Of a stretch of DNA of 64,000 nucleotides, positions 56,804 to 64,000 are shown one piece after another. The position numbers and the translations under genes are program-made. The stretch is from an uncultured Sphingomonas sp. (lineage in GTDB: Bacteria; Pseudomonadota; Alphaproteobacteria; Sphingomonadales; Sphingomonadaceae): the NCBI RefSeq assembly GCF_937859915.1, contig NZ_CALMAW010000029.1:30606-94605 (forward strand), in the 5' to 3' direction. The notes beneath the pieces were generated by a model. It was not told where the DNA came from. It saw only the letters and a list, made by a program, of their open reading frames with translations, and did no database searches. Each line of letters starts with the position of its first letter. Within the stretch, counting starts at the first letter, position 1.

Positions 56804-56826
56804 ATTCGTATTAGTATTCGAATATG
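56801..56826. promoter_or_regulatory. palindromic operator spanning both divergent start codons
   Basis: CATATTCG and CGAATATG are perfect 8-bp arms around TATTAGTATT. The left CAT is the complement of the regulator's ATG and the right ATG is the methyltransferase start. TACTAAT (minus) and TATTAG (plus) resemble -10 boxes placed about 7-10 bases before each ATG, as in leaderless transcripts. Confidence 0.65.
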
Positions 56827-58140
56827 ATTGAAATGGAAATGGTGCTGGCAGAAGCCGCCTCCTCGCCGCAAGGTCTCCTGATGCTCGCCCCGGTGCTTCA
56901 GAACTGGCTTCATCCGCACGGGGAGGGGGCGCTGTCATCGAACGTCGGCGCTGCGGACCTCGCATTCCAACGTTGGTTCCGTTTCAAGGAGGCCTATTCG
57001 CCTCGCATCGTCATGGACGCGATCCGCGAGAACGGCAGGAAGGTTCAGCGTTGCATCGACCCGACCGGAGGCTCCGGCACGACCGCGTTGGTGTGCTCTT
57101 TCCTTGGGATCGAATGCGACACCGTCGAAGTGAACCCCTTCATGGCCGACCTCATCTCCGCGAAGACCCGCATCTACGACACTGCGAGTCTTGCCGTCGA
57201 CGTTGCCGAAGTGATCGCCGCGCGACCGAAGTCGGACTCGCTCGCGCGCTACGCCGAAGCCCCGGCCACGCTCATTGAACCCGGCGAAAACGAGCGGTGG
57301 GTCTTCAATCTGGCGGTGGCACGTCAAATCGGCGCATTCGCCGACGCGATCGAGCTCGCCGATCCCCGCAACCAGCCGTTCCTGCGCGTGATGCTGGGTT
57401 CGATCCTGCGCGATGTCAGCAATGTCGTCGTGAACGGGAAGGGACGGAAGTACCGGAAGGGCTGGGAGCGGCGCATCGTCACCGCCGCCCAGGTCGTCGA
57501 CCGCATGAGAGACGCCTGCAAGGCGGCCTACGGCGATGTCGTTCGCTACAGCTCCCGCCTCGAGGGCGAAGCAGTCGTGCACCTCGGAGATGCCCGCGAA
57601 CTGGTTGCCGATCTGCCCGACGCTGATTGCGCGATCTTCTCCCCGCCGTACCCTAACAGCTTCGACTACACCGATATCTACAACCTCGAGTTATGGATGC
57701 TCGGCTATCTGCGATCTGCCGCCGACAACAGGGGACTGCGCCTAGCAACGATGCACTCGCACGTGCAGCTCAACCGACCCGGTCGCGTACCGGCCGGCCG
57801 GTCTTCGACATTGGAGGCGGCGTCGATCGGGATCGAACGCAACCGCCTCAGCCTCTGGCACCGCGGAATACCGGAGATGCTCAGCTCCTACTTCGCCGAC
57901 ATGGAAGGTGTGATCTCCGACCTAGCTAGCGTCATCCGGCCGGGTGGACTGATCACGGTTATCGTCGGCGGCAGCAGCTACGCGGGCGTCGCCGTGGACG
58001 CCCCCACCATCATCGCCGAGCTCGGGCGCAGCATGGGCCTGGAACTCGTACGCCACACAAATCTGCGGTCGATGCGGCTTAGCGCACAGCAGGGGGGGCA
58101 GTTCGGACTTTCCGAAGATGCCGTCGTCTTCCGCTGCTGA
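56824..58140 (+). CDS. DNA methyltransferase (SPPY-type amino-methyltransferase)
   Basis: 438 residues. AdoMet-binding motif I is DPTGGSGTTALV (residues 79-90), followed by TVEVNPF; catalytic motif IV is SPPYPNSFDY at 273-282, the S/D-P-P-Y type of N6-adenine or N4-cytosine methylases. Motif I lies about 190 residues before motif IV, leaving room for a target recognition domain between them. VIRPGGLITVIVGGSSYAG fits a late strand of the fold. The first ATG is within the palindromic operator; ATG at 56833 or 56839 is possible. No restriction endonuclease gene is recognised beside it. The stop is 6 bases from the convergent KAP gene stop. Confidence 0.82.
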   Translation: MIEMEMVLAEAASSPQGLLMLAPVLQNWLHPHGEGALSSNVGAADLAFQRWFRFKEAYSPRIVMDAIRENGRKVQRCIDPTGGSGTTALVCSFLGIECDTVEVNPFMADLISAKTRIYDTASLAVDVAEVIAARPKSDSLARYAEAPATLIEPGENERWVFNLAVARQIGAFADAIELADPRNQPFLRVMLGSILRDVSNVVVNGKGRKYRKGWERRIVTAAQVVDRMRDACKAAYGDVVRYSSRLEGEAVVHLGDARELVADLPDADCAIFSPPYPNSFDYTDIYNLELWMLGYLRSAADNRGLRLATMHSHVQLNRPGRVPAGRSSTLEAASIGIERNRLSLWHRGIPEMLSSYFADMEGVISDLASVIRPGGLITVIVGGSSYAGVAVDAPTIIAELGRSMGLELVRHTNLRSMRLSAQQGGQFGLSEDAVVFRC

Positions 58141-58146
58141 CGCGTC

Positions 58147-59643
58147 TCAGCGTTTGAACGTCGAGACGATCGCCAGAACCTTCCGTGCGTCTGTGAAGTG
58201 GCCGACGGACAGACCCTTGGCCTTCATGTCATCGATCGCCTGCGTCACGCCGCTTTCGTGATAGTCTTTCTTGACGTCCAACGGTCGGTCGCCCGCCTCG
58301 GCGAGAGTCGCGGTATCGAACCCGTCCGGCCAGCTGTCAGCCAGCGCCGCCACCGACAAGGCCATCCAGGAGTCGATCCGGCCGCCTTCGTTCACTAGCA
58401 GAGCGACGCGAGCGCGGTTGCGGACGCGGGCGCGCCGTCGGGGTTCGCCCTCTAGCCAGGTCTCGACTTCGGTCGCAGCCTGAGCCCAGTCGTCAGGCGG
58501 TCGATAGGCGTAGTGCCGCTTCCTGATCTGTTCCACGCCCAATTCGAGCACCATCAGTGTCAGCGCGGTCAGGAAGACGAGCGCCGCTTCGCGCCGGACG
58601 GGATCGACCGCGACGTGCGCCAAACCGAACGACACGATCAAAACGCTTACGACGAAACCGCGCAGAAGCGTGGACACCCTAGGCAATCCCACGATCCGAC
58701 TAGGCGGTACCGCGGGATCGACGTCCGGCAGGGGCAGCTCGATCTGAACGACCCTATTGAGATAGTCCTCTGCCAGGGGCCCGGCTTCGACGCCGTCCAC
58801 GGCGAGGTGAGCGACGGCGTCGCTGGCGATGCTCGTGAGTAGGACCTTCCGATCGTAGGCTAGCAGGAATGCCAACCGGTTCGCGCGCGGATGGGCCGAA
58901 AGTTGAGCGATAGCGCTCAGGACATCGGTGACGTGGCCGGGGGTGCAGCGATCCAGGTCCTCAACGAGGACTATGAAGCGCGAACCCCACGGCTGTGCGG
59001 CGCCGAGAACGTCGAAGTCGTAGGCAAACCGCTCCACTGAGCCGATCGCGTCCGTGCCCGTCGGACCTAGCAGCGCAGCGAATCCCGCCGCGAACGGCTT
59101 CGAGATCTTCGAGAAGGCGTAACCGATGACTGGGAGCCCGAAGAGCCCCAACCCGGCGGCGAGCTTCGTCGGGTCGGACTCCACGACGCGCTTGGTCAGG
59201 TCGCGGACGTCGGGGAGAAGATAGAGCGCAATGATAGTCAGGAGCGGCGTCAGGATCGCGAGAACCATCGGCAGCGACTGGCGCCGGAGCTTCGCTAACG
59301 CGATCCGCCAAGATGCGCTCTGCCAGTCGCGGCGCAAGGCGGTGGCGATTGAGAACGAAAGGTTGGCCAGGAACTGGTCCTGGGTCGAGCTGCGCCAGGC
59401 GCTGACGAATACCTCGCGATGACGTCGAAAACGCGTGAGCTGCTCGACCGCAAGAGCGAGTGCACTCGACTTCCCCGTTCCCCAGCCCCCGTCCACGCCG
59501 ATGACCACCAAGCCGGCCCCGCTCTGCGCGTCGACGATCTTCGCTAACGTTTTTCCGAAGCGGCTCCGGCCATATCGGTCGTCGCCGGCCCGCGTGACGG
59601 GCGTCGTCCCCTCAAGAAGGAGCGTCGCCTTCCTACGCGCCAT
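58147..59643 (-). CDS. KAP family P-loop NTPase with membrane segments
   Basis: 498 residues. Walker A GGWGTGKSS (52-60), a KAP-type W-R segment FVSAWRSSTQDQFL, and Walker B FIVLVEDLDRC (223-233). A hydrophobic pair at about 124-144 and 163-180 is inserted between them, the KAP hallmark, and a second pair at about 326-344 and 352-369 follows, so the protein should sit in the inner membrane with its NTPase inside. PLAEDYLNRVVQIELPLPDVDP is the conserved sensor region. Known KAP proteins include the F-plasmid phage exclusion protein PifA. Last of four leftward genes, 2 bases after the 306-residue gene. Confidence 0.85.
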   Translation of the reverse strand: MARRKATLLLEGTTPVTRAGDDRYGRSRFGKTLAKIVDAQSGAGLVVIGVDGGWGTGKSSALALAVEQLTRFRRHREVFVSAWRSSTQDQFLANLSFSIATALRRDWQSASWRIALAKLRRQSLPMVLAILTPLLTIIALYLLPDVRDLTKRVVESDPTKLAAGLGLFGLPVIGYAFSKISKPFAAGFAALLGPTGTDAIGSVERFAYDFDVLGAAQPWGSRFIVLVEDLDRCTPGHVTDVLSAIAQLSAHPRANRLAFLLAYDRKVLLTSIASDAVAHLAVDGVEAGPLAEDYLNRVVQIELPLPDVDPAVPPSRIVGLPRVSTLLRGFVVSVLIVSFGLAHVAVDPVRREAALVFLTALTLMVLELGVEQIRKRHYAYRPPDDWAQAATEVETWLEGEPRRRARVRNRARVALLVNEGGRIDSWMALSVAALADSWPDGFDTATLAEAGDRPLDVKKDYHESGVTQAIDDMKAKGLSVGHFTDARKVLAIVSTFKR

Positions 59644-59645
59644 GT

Positions 59646-60566
59646 CTAAGCGACATGGCGGTGGCGCAGGCTGTTCGGCGCGACCGCGCACTCCTGCGAA
59701 GACGGGACGGATGTCGGGCAGGAGATGCAGCTCATGAGCGCAGGCGGCTCTCCCTGTCCCGTCTCGGCGACGGCGATCGCCAGCTCTCGCTGGATACGGC
59801 GTCCCGCCGCAGTCGGGCTTCCTACCCGCGTCCCGATCGCCTTCAGACGCGCTGTGAAGCCGTTGGCGGTCACCTTGACCTGAACCTCCCGCTTGTCGGC
59901 AGAAACAGAAAAGCCGGTCTGATTAAGCCCCATCTCAAAGCGCAGATACATGTAGACCGCATTGCGGTAGATGATGCTCGCGTTCGGCCTGAGCGACCCT
60001 GCATCGAACATCAGTGCGCCAAGGCCGCTGGCGCGGTTCAGGCCCGCGTGGAAGTTCGACAGCGCGTTCTCGAGCTCGGTCATTCCACTCGCCGACCAGT
60101 TCGCAGACGGCTGCCGGCACAGTTTGATCGGGACCACGTGCACGGATCCGGCGCATGGAATCCTGACATGCGCGACGCCGGTCGTCGGATGATAGGTGAC
60201 CGAGACGTCGTCGGCATACTGCTTGTCCTTCAGCGCGTCCTCGTGGCCTTGGACGTTGCCGAGATCCGACGCCCCCGGCAACAGGTTCGCTCTGGAAAGC
60301 GTCCGATTGCAAAGGTGGATCGAGCCCTGCACGAACTTTCCGTGATTGAGCTTCACGGGCACCCCCTTCGCGGCAGCCGATTGCCGCAGATAGTCGATGC
60401 TTACCAACGTCACCGACTGACCGTTCGCGAGTTGGCCCTCAGCAAGGCGATCCAAGAGCCAATCCAGGACCTTCTCGATGAACTCCGTCCGGTCATCGAA
60501 GGCGGCATGGGCGAAACCGTATTTCGCGCGCGCCGCGGAGATCGCAGCTGAGTCGAGCGCGCTCAT
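59646..60566 (-). CDS. unrecognised protein of the ATPase-KAP operon
   Basis: 306 residues, not recognised. N-terminus helical (EFIEKVLDWLLDRLAEGQLANG), then a region with DYLRQSAAAKGVPVKLNHGKFVQGSIHLCNRT and YHPTTGVAHVRIPCAGSVHVVPIKLCRQPS; the C-terminal third has RNAVYMYLRFEMGL, KREVQVKVTANGFTARLKAIG and a Cys-rich tail (SCISCPTS, QECAVAP) whose CxxC could bind zinc. No nuclease, protease or NADase motif is seen. The ATG overlaps the upstream stop by 4 bases. It takes the place of an effector or adaptor in the operon; this role is inferred only from position. Confidence 0.6.
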   Translation of the reverse strand: MSALDSAAISAARAKYGFAHAAFDDRTEFIEKVLDWLLDRLAEGQLANGQSVTLVSIDYLRQSAAAKGVPVKLNHGKFVQGSIHLCNRTLSRANLLPGASDLGNVQGHEDALKDKQYADDVSVTYHPTTGVAHVRIPCAGSVHVVPIKLCRQPSANWSASGMTELENALSNFHAGLNRASGLGALMFDAGSLRPNASIIYRNAVYMYLRFEMGLNQTGFSVSADKREVQVKVTANGFTARLKAIGTRVGSPTAAGRRIQRELAIAVAETGQGEPPALMSCISCPTSVPSSQECAVAPNSLRHRHVA

Positions 60567-61201
60567 GCGGCGCGCCTTGCCTGAAGGAACTCGAAGTAGA
60601 GCGCGATGCTGTCGCGAGCATCCGGCCTAAGGCCATCGACCTCGTAGTCTGCGACCTGGCGTGCGGTATTGGCCGCCTGGTTGTCCGTCACGATGTTCCG
60701 AATATCGCCCCTGCGCAGCCGGTCGTCGCGGAAGAGGGCGTCTTGCTGAACGATGTCGTCGGCGTCGTCGGGGTCGAGCTCCGCGAAGCCTATCACTAGG
60801 TCCCGGACGAACCGCGCCGTGGCCCTGCCCCAGCTTGTGGCCCGCAGCCGGTCCGCGACCCGTACGCCGTCGTCGGTGATCCAGTAGCCGTTGGCGTCCC
60901 ATCCCAGGTCGGCGACGCCGTCGCGCGTCTCCGTCGCAACGAAGCCTCGCACTACGAGGGCAACAACTTCGTCCTGCGCTTCGGGATAGAAGGGACGGTC
61001 GCGGTGCTTAAGGATCTTCGGAACCGGCTGATCCATGCCATGCACCGGCGTGAGCACAGCGCAGTAGAACAGCAATAAATGCAGCCTCTCCTGCGACACC
61101 GGAGCAAGGCCGAGGCGCCCAGCCTGCTCCAGCAAGAACAAAAGCCATCCCTGGAGGCGGTGGGGGCTCCCCCCAAACTGGATAGGATCCGCTTCGGTCA
61201 T
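60563..61201 (-). CDS. ABC three-component/Lamassu-like middle component (LmuC-like)
   Basis: 212 residues. The N-terminal half has RLHLLLFYCAVLTPVHGMDQPVPKILKHRDRPFYPEAQDEVVALVVRGFVA, a helix-strand pattern of winged helix type. The ILK...PFYP..Q..V..LV..G block matches what I remember of middle components that accompany SMC-like ATPases in ABC three-component systems; this cannot be verified here. The C-terminal half is helical and acidic with ARFVRDLVIGFAELDPDDADDIV. Coupled by ATGA overlaps to the ATPase gene before it and the 306-residue gene after it. Confidence 0.6.
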   Translation of the reverse strand: MTEADPIQFGGSPHRLQGWLLFLLEQAGRLGLAPVSQERLHLLLFYCAVLTPVHGMDQPVPKILKHRDRPFYPEAQDEVVALVVRGFVATETRDGVADLGWDANGYWITDDGVRVADRLRATSWGRATARFVRDLVIGFAELDPDDADDIVQQDALFRDDRLRRGDIRNIVTDNQAANTARQVADYEVDGLRPDARDSIALYFEFLQARRAA

Positions 61202-63279
61202 TCGTCGCCGCCGGGGGCGGAAGGCTCCGGGGCCGGCGGGGAACCGGCTACGGCGTCCTCGAACCGATCGTCGTAGAACTTTTTGTTCAGACGGTAGGCC
61301 TTGGTCTCACGAGCCACGTTGAGGAGGTTGAGCGCGCGCGCGCGCCTGATCTCGGTGGTCTCGAGGTTTTCCGTGGTCCCGAGAAGCTGTGCGATCATCT
61401 CCTCGCGTGTCAGGTTGCTCGAGGCCAAGAGCACGTTATCAGGATCCGCGCTTGCATAGTCGCGCAGCAGGGCGCCAGCCTTCCCCACGAAGAAGGCGTC
61501 GAGGCTGGCCTCTGGCGTCTCGACGACGAGCATCGAGGGCCTGCGCTCCGACGCGACCCGCAGCAGCGCCATCCGGAATGCGAGGTCAATGAACTCCTTC
61601 TGTGACTCAGAAACGGCATCCGCATCGACGCGTTCGGTCGGCGAGCCCTCAGCTCCGGAAGCCAGATATACCTCGAACGCGGGCCAGTCGATCTGCTCGT
61701 CCGACTGGGCGACCTTGCCTTTCCGGTCCGATCGGTAGCGGAGCTCGCAGTCCTCCACCATGAAGGAAGCCGCGTAGCTTTCGAAGGCCTCAATTATCGC
61801 GTCGCTGCGTCTCTGCACGTATTCTTGAGACCGCTGGACAAGATCGTCGTGCCGCTGGACGTGCGCATCGAGATCCGACCGCAGCGAAAGCACCTCCGCT
61901 TCGATCCCCTCGAGCTTCGCTTGCAGCTCGAGCGCGAGCCTTGATCGCTCGGCCAGCGTCGAGAGTTGGTCTCGTCGACGCCGCGCCTTGTCCAGCCTTG
62001 CGGTTGCATCCAGAAGATCGGCGTTCGCCTTCTGGTAGGCCTCGCGCACTTCCGACGACCGCTGGTCGATGCTCATCGTCGTCTGCCGGGCCGTCTTGGC
62101 CTTCGCTTCGGCGGCATGCAGTCGCTCGAGAATGGCGTCACCGAGAGCCGGCACGTTTTCGGGAAACGAGGTGTCGGCCTCGCAAACAGGGCACTGATGC
62201 CGCTCCATGAGGGCCCGTGCGCGATCATAAGCGCTCTTCTCGGTATTGCCGCACACGAGGCAGCCCTCATGCGATTGCAGGGCCTGAAGGATGAGGTCCC
62301 CCGGTGACCTGACCTCAAGGAACGCCTGCTGGAAGTAGGCGGCCTCCTCGCGGCGAAGAACCGTCTGCGCGTCGAACGCCTCGGCGCGCGCGCGCAGCGC
62401 CGCATTCTCAAGATCGTCCATTTCCCTATTGAAGTAGGACCGCTGAGCATGGAGATCGTCGCGCGCGCTTTCCAGGTTCGCGACTTCGCTTACAACGAGC
62501 CCCAGCTGCTCACCCTCGCTCGTCGGCTCGGGCAGGTCGGCAAGCCTCGAAGCGAACTCGTCTCGGTCCTTGTTAAGCACCCACAGCCGGTTGCGATACT
62601 GGCTGTCGGCCCTAAGAAGATCGTTGCGGGCGGCCGAGATGGCCTCGGACAGCTCTTCGTCGACCAGCAGGATCCGCAGGATGACGAACTGGCCGTCCGG
62701 GTTCCAGATCAGCGGGACCTTGTCCTCGAGGAAGAATATCAGGTTCCTCACCACGAAGTCGAAGTCGTAGCGATAGCTGCTCGACTCGCGGGTCTTGGCG
62801 CTGCTCACGTTGAAGCCCATCAGCGTAGCCAGCACATCCATGAGCGCTTCATCCGTCGCCACCGGATCGATCGTCGCGAGAGTCTCATGTCCGTCGAGGG
62901 AATAGCCGATCAGGGCGAGATCCTTCAGGGACCTTTCGATCCTGATCGTCCTGTCGCCGAACTTGAACGTGGCTGACGCGGTGGCGGACATCGCGTCGTC
63001 GGCCGCGCGGCGCCGGAAGAAGTCGAAATTTGTGCTCCGTATGACCGTGGCCTGCTTACGCCCCGGGCGGATCCGATCACCCTTAGCGGGATCGTAGGGG
63101 CCAACAAGCATGCGGAACACGACGTTCAGAAGGGTCGTCTTGCCGACGCCGTTGATGCCGACGATCAGGTTCACGCCAGGAAGGAAGCGGTGAGCGAACC
63201 CGCCGGAATGTTCATTAACGTATGGTTCGTATCCGCTGACGGAAAGCTCCGTCAGGCGTGGAAAGACTATCTCGCGCAA
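61198..63279 (-). CDS. SMC/Rad50-like ATPase of a defence-type operon (LmuB-like)
   Basis: 693 residues. Walker A GINGVGKTT (41-49), two coiled-coil arms (about 215-320 and 385-500) and between them a zinc-hook-like CLVC...CPVC (C340, C343, C363, C366). The C-terminal ATPase lobe has SESQKEFIDLAFRMALLR (557-574) in place of the ABC signature and MLVVETPEASLDA (583-595) as Walker B, with Glu instead of the first Asp. These features fit the ATPases of ABC-3C/Lamassu systems, which sense foreign DNA. TTG at 63279, with GGGGG 9 bases before it, is the only plausible start; no ATG or GTG lies in frame before the IS. Confidence 0.75.
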   Translation of the reverse strand: MREIVFPRLTELSVSGYEPYVNEHSGGFAHRFLPGVNLIVGINGVGKTTLLNVVFRMLVGPYDPAKGDRIRPGRKQATVIRSTNFDFFRRRAADDAMSATASATFKFGDRTIRIERSLKDLALIGYSLDGHETLATIDPVATDEALMDVLATLMGFNVSSAKTRESSSYRYDFDFVVRNLIFFLEDKVPLIWNPDGQFVILRILLVDEELSEAISAARNDLLRADSQYRNRLWVLNKDRDEFASRLADLPEPTSEGEQLGLVVSEVANLESARDDLHAQRSYFNREMDDLENAALRARAEAFDAQTVLRREEAAYFQQAFLEVRSPGDLILQALQSHEGCLVCGNTEKSAYDRARALMERHQCPVCEADTSFPENVPALGDAILERLHAAEAKAKTARQTTMSIDQRSSEVREAYQKANADLLDATARLDKARRRRDQLSTLAERSRLALELQAKLEGIEAEVLSLRSDLDAHVQRHDDLVQRSQEYVQRRSDAIIEAFESYAASFMVEDCELRYRSDRKGKVAQSDEQIDWPAFEVYLASGAEGSPTERVDADAVSESQKEFIDLAFRMALLRVASERRPSMLVVETPEASLDAFFVGKAGALLRDYASADPDNVLLASSNLTREEMIAQLLGTTENLETTEIRRARALNLLNVARETKAYRLNKKFYDDRFEDAVAGSPPAPEPSAPGGDE

Positions 63280-63412
63280 ATTCGTGAACCCCCAGCGATC
63301 CGCAACGTGTGACTCGCCAAGAGCGACAGAGGTGGCTCGGCAAATCTGGACAGGCTGCTAAATGGAGTTTCTGCCTGAAGGTGGCCAGCATGGCTGCCGA
63401 ACAGGAGATCAG

Positions 63413-63727
63413 ATGACGAAGCGAACACGCCGGAACCACAGCCCGGCTTTCAAGGCGAAGGTGGCCTTGGCTGCCGTGAAGGGCGAGAAGACGCTGGCCG
63501 AGCTGGCGCAGCAGTTCGACGTTCACCCGAACCAGATCACGACGTGGCGTGGCCAGCTGCTGGAAGGGGCCGCGACGGTTTTCGGGTCGGAAGGCCATAG
63601 CGAGCCGGCCGAGCCGGCGATCGACGTGAAGACGTTGCACGCCAAGATTGGCGAACTGACGTTGGTGAACGATTTTTTGTCCGGGGCGCTCGGCAAGGCG
63701 GGACTGTTGCCGAGCGCAAAACGATGA
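63413..63727 (+). CDS. IS3 family transposase OrfA
   Basis: 104 residues: MTKRTRRNHSPAFKAKVALAAVKGEKTLAELAQQFDVHPNQITTWRGQLLEGA is the helix-turn-helix DNA-binding part, followed by a leucine-zipper-like helix (KTLHAKIGELTLVNDFLSGAL). It binds the IS ends and is normally fused to OrfB by a -1 ribosomal frameshift; GCAAAAC just before the stop (63716 onward) is a candidate slip site. GGAGATCAG precedes the ATG. Confidence 0.9.
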   Translation: MTKRTRRNHSPAFKAKVALAAVKGEKTLAELAQQFDVHPNQITTWRGQLLEGAATVFGSEGHSEPAEPAIDVKTLHAKIGELTLVNDFLSGALGKAGLLPSAKR

Positions 63728-64000
63728 TCGACCGTTCGCACGCATTGTCGGTGACACGGCAGGCGCGGGAGTTGGGGATTAGCCGCGGCAGCGTCTATTA
63801 TCTGCCCAGGCCGACCACGGCTGCTGACCTCGCGATCATGCGGCGGATCGACGCGCTGCACATGGATTTCCCGTTCGCGGGCAGCCGGATGTTGCGCGAC
63901 CTGCTTGCCGCCGAAGGCATCAAGGTTGGCCGGCTGCACGTCTCGACGCTGATGAAGAAGATGGCGATCGAGGCGATCTACCGGCGGCCGAACACCTCGA
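63724..64000 (+). CDS. IS3 family transposase OrfB, N-terminal part
   Basis: The first 92 residues are in view: MIDRSHALSVTRQARELGISRGSVYYLPRP, then the HTH_21 region RRIDALHMDFPFAGSRMLRDLLAAEG and KVGRLHVSTLMKKMAIEAIYRRP. The DDE integrase core lies beyond the window. The ATG overlaps the orfA stop by 4 bases and is in the -1 frame, so the product may come from its own start or by frameshifting. Confidence 0.9.
   Translation, partial: MIDRSHALSVTRQARELGISRGSVYYLPRPTTAADLAIMRRIDALHMDFPFAGSRMLRDLLAAEGIKVGRLHVSTLMKKMAIEAIYRRPNTS

Larger units (their letters stand above)
49063..64000. mobile_element. putative genomic island integrated at tRNA-Gly; right end outside the window
   Basis: Everything right of the broken tRNA gene is accessory in character: decayed genes, unrecognised small genes, a DNA methyltransferase with its own regulator, a defence-type operon and an IS. 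An 8-bp inverted repeat, TTTTCTGC at 49077-49084 and GCAGAAAA at 49103-49110, lies right at the junction in AT-richer DNA and could be a recombinase arm site. No integrase is seen in the window, so the boundary and extent are inference. Confidence 0.55.
63347..64000 (+). mobile_element. IS3 family insertion sequence, truncated by the window end
   Basis: Contains orfA and the start of orfB in the overlapping, -1 shifted arrangement typical of IS3. The left end is placed near TGGACAGGCTGCTA (63347) from the spacing to orfA, but could be as far left as about 63309; the right inverted repeat is outside the window, so the end cannot be confirmed. Confidence 0.7.

Noticed and set aside
56405..58140. 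Calling the HTH/methyltransferase pair a complete restriction-modification system
   Set aside because: No endonuclease-like gene is found on either side; the neighbours are unknown genes and the ATPase operon.
49063..64000. CRISPR array or integron
   Set aside because: No regularly spaced direct repeats, Cas genes, integron integrase or attC-like series were seen.

Overview
The window looks like chromosome from a high-GC alphaproteobacterium of the Sphingomonas type. The evidence is a KQCGH-type isocitrate lyase preceded by a small conserved protein, the yajC-secD-secF order, bamD followed by recN, a TonB-dependent receptor, a bifunctional PutA without a DNA-binding domain, and dispersed GC-rich palindromes between genes. 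Genus is inferred from gene families and composition, not from a marker gene.

Positions 1-49000 are ordinary, densely packed chromosome. From left to right: the end of an SDR oxidoreductase; isocitrate lyase (aceA); a glutathione S-transferase; a GT-C-like membrane protein with a GH63-type glucosidase; a cardiolipin synthase-type phospholipase D protein; an esterase lipoprotein, recN and bamD in one leftward cluster; a glycosyltransferase; the yajC-secD-secF-Mth938 operon; tRNA-Pro(GGG); a gamma-carbonic anhydrase-like protein; CysZ/EI24 and LysE membrane proteins; typA/bipA; two coupled PaaI thioesterases; a DUF885 metallopeptidase; putA; a pair of acyl-CoA dehydrogenases; a VOC protein; a three-gene drug efflux operon (HlyD, EmrB/DHA2, NodT); an amino acid permease; a three-gene molybdenum hydroxylase operon; a TonB receptor; a flavin reductase; and a coupled prolyl oligopeptidase-acetamidase pair. 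Seven long intergenic palindromes of at least three sequence classes are scattered through this part. A different palindrome sits in frame inside putA, in the linker between its two enzyme domains.

At 49023-49062 the 5' half of a tRNA-Gly(TCC) gene stops inside the anticodon arm. From there to the end the content is accessory and is read here as a genomic island integrated at that tRNA. It begins with a leftward cassette: a DUF4173 membrane protein broken by one TGA, an intact OmpR-type response regulator, and a histidine kinase with one stop codon and two frameshifts. Next come about 650 bases without a recognisable gene and four unrecognised rightward genes. Then a small HTH protein and a DNA methyltransferase diverge from one 26-bp palindrome that contains both start codons.

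Convergent with the methyltransferase is the most interesting locus: a four-gene leftward operon (63279 to 58147) of an SMC/Rad50-like ATPase with a CxxC...CxxC hook-like motif, a 212-residue protein resembling the middle component of ABC three-component/Lamassu-type systems, an unrecognised 306-residue protein, and a membrane-spanning KAP P-loop NTPase. All junctions overlap by 4 bases or are 2 bases apart. It looks like an anti-phage system with an unusual KAP membrane partner. An IS3-family element runs off the right edge and begins less than 100 bases upstream of the operon's first codon.
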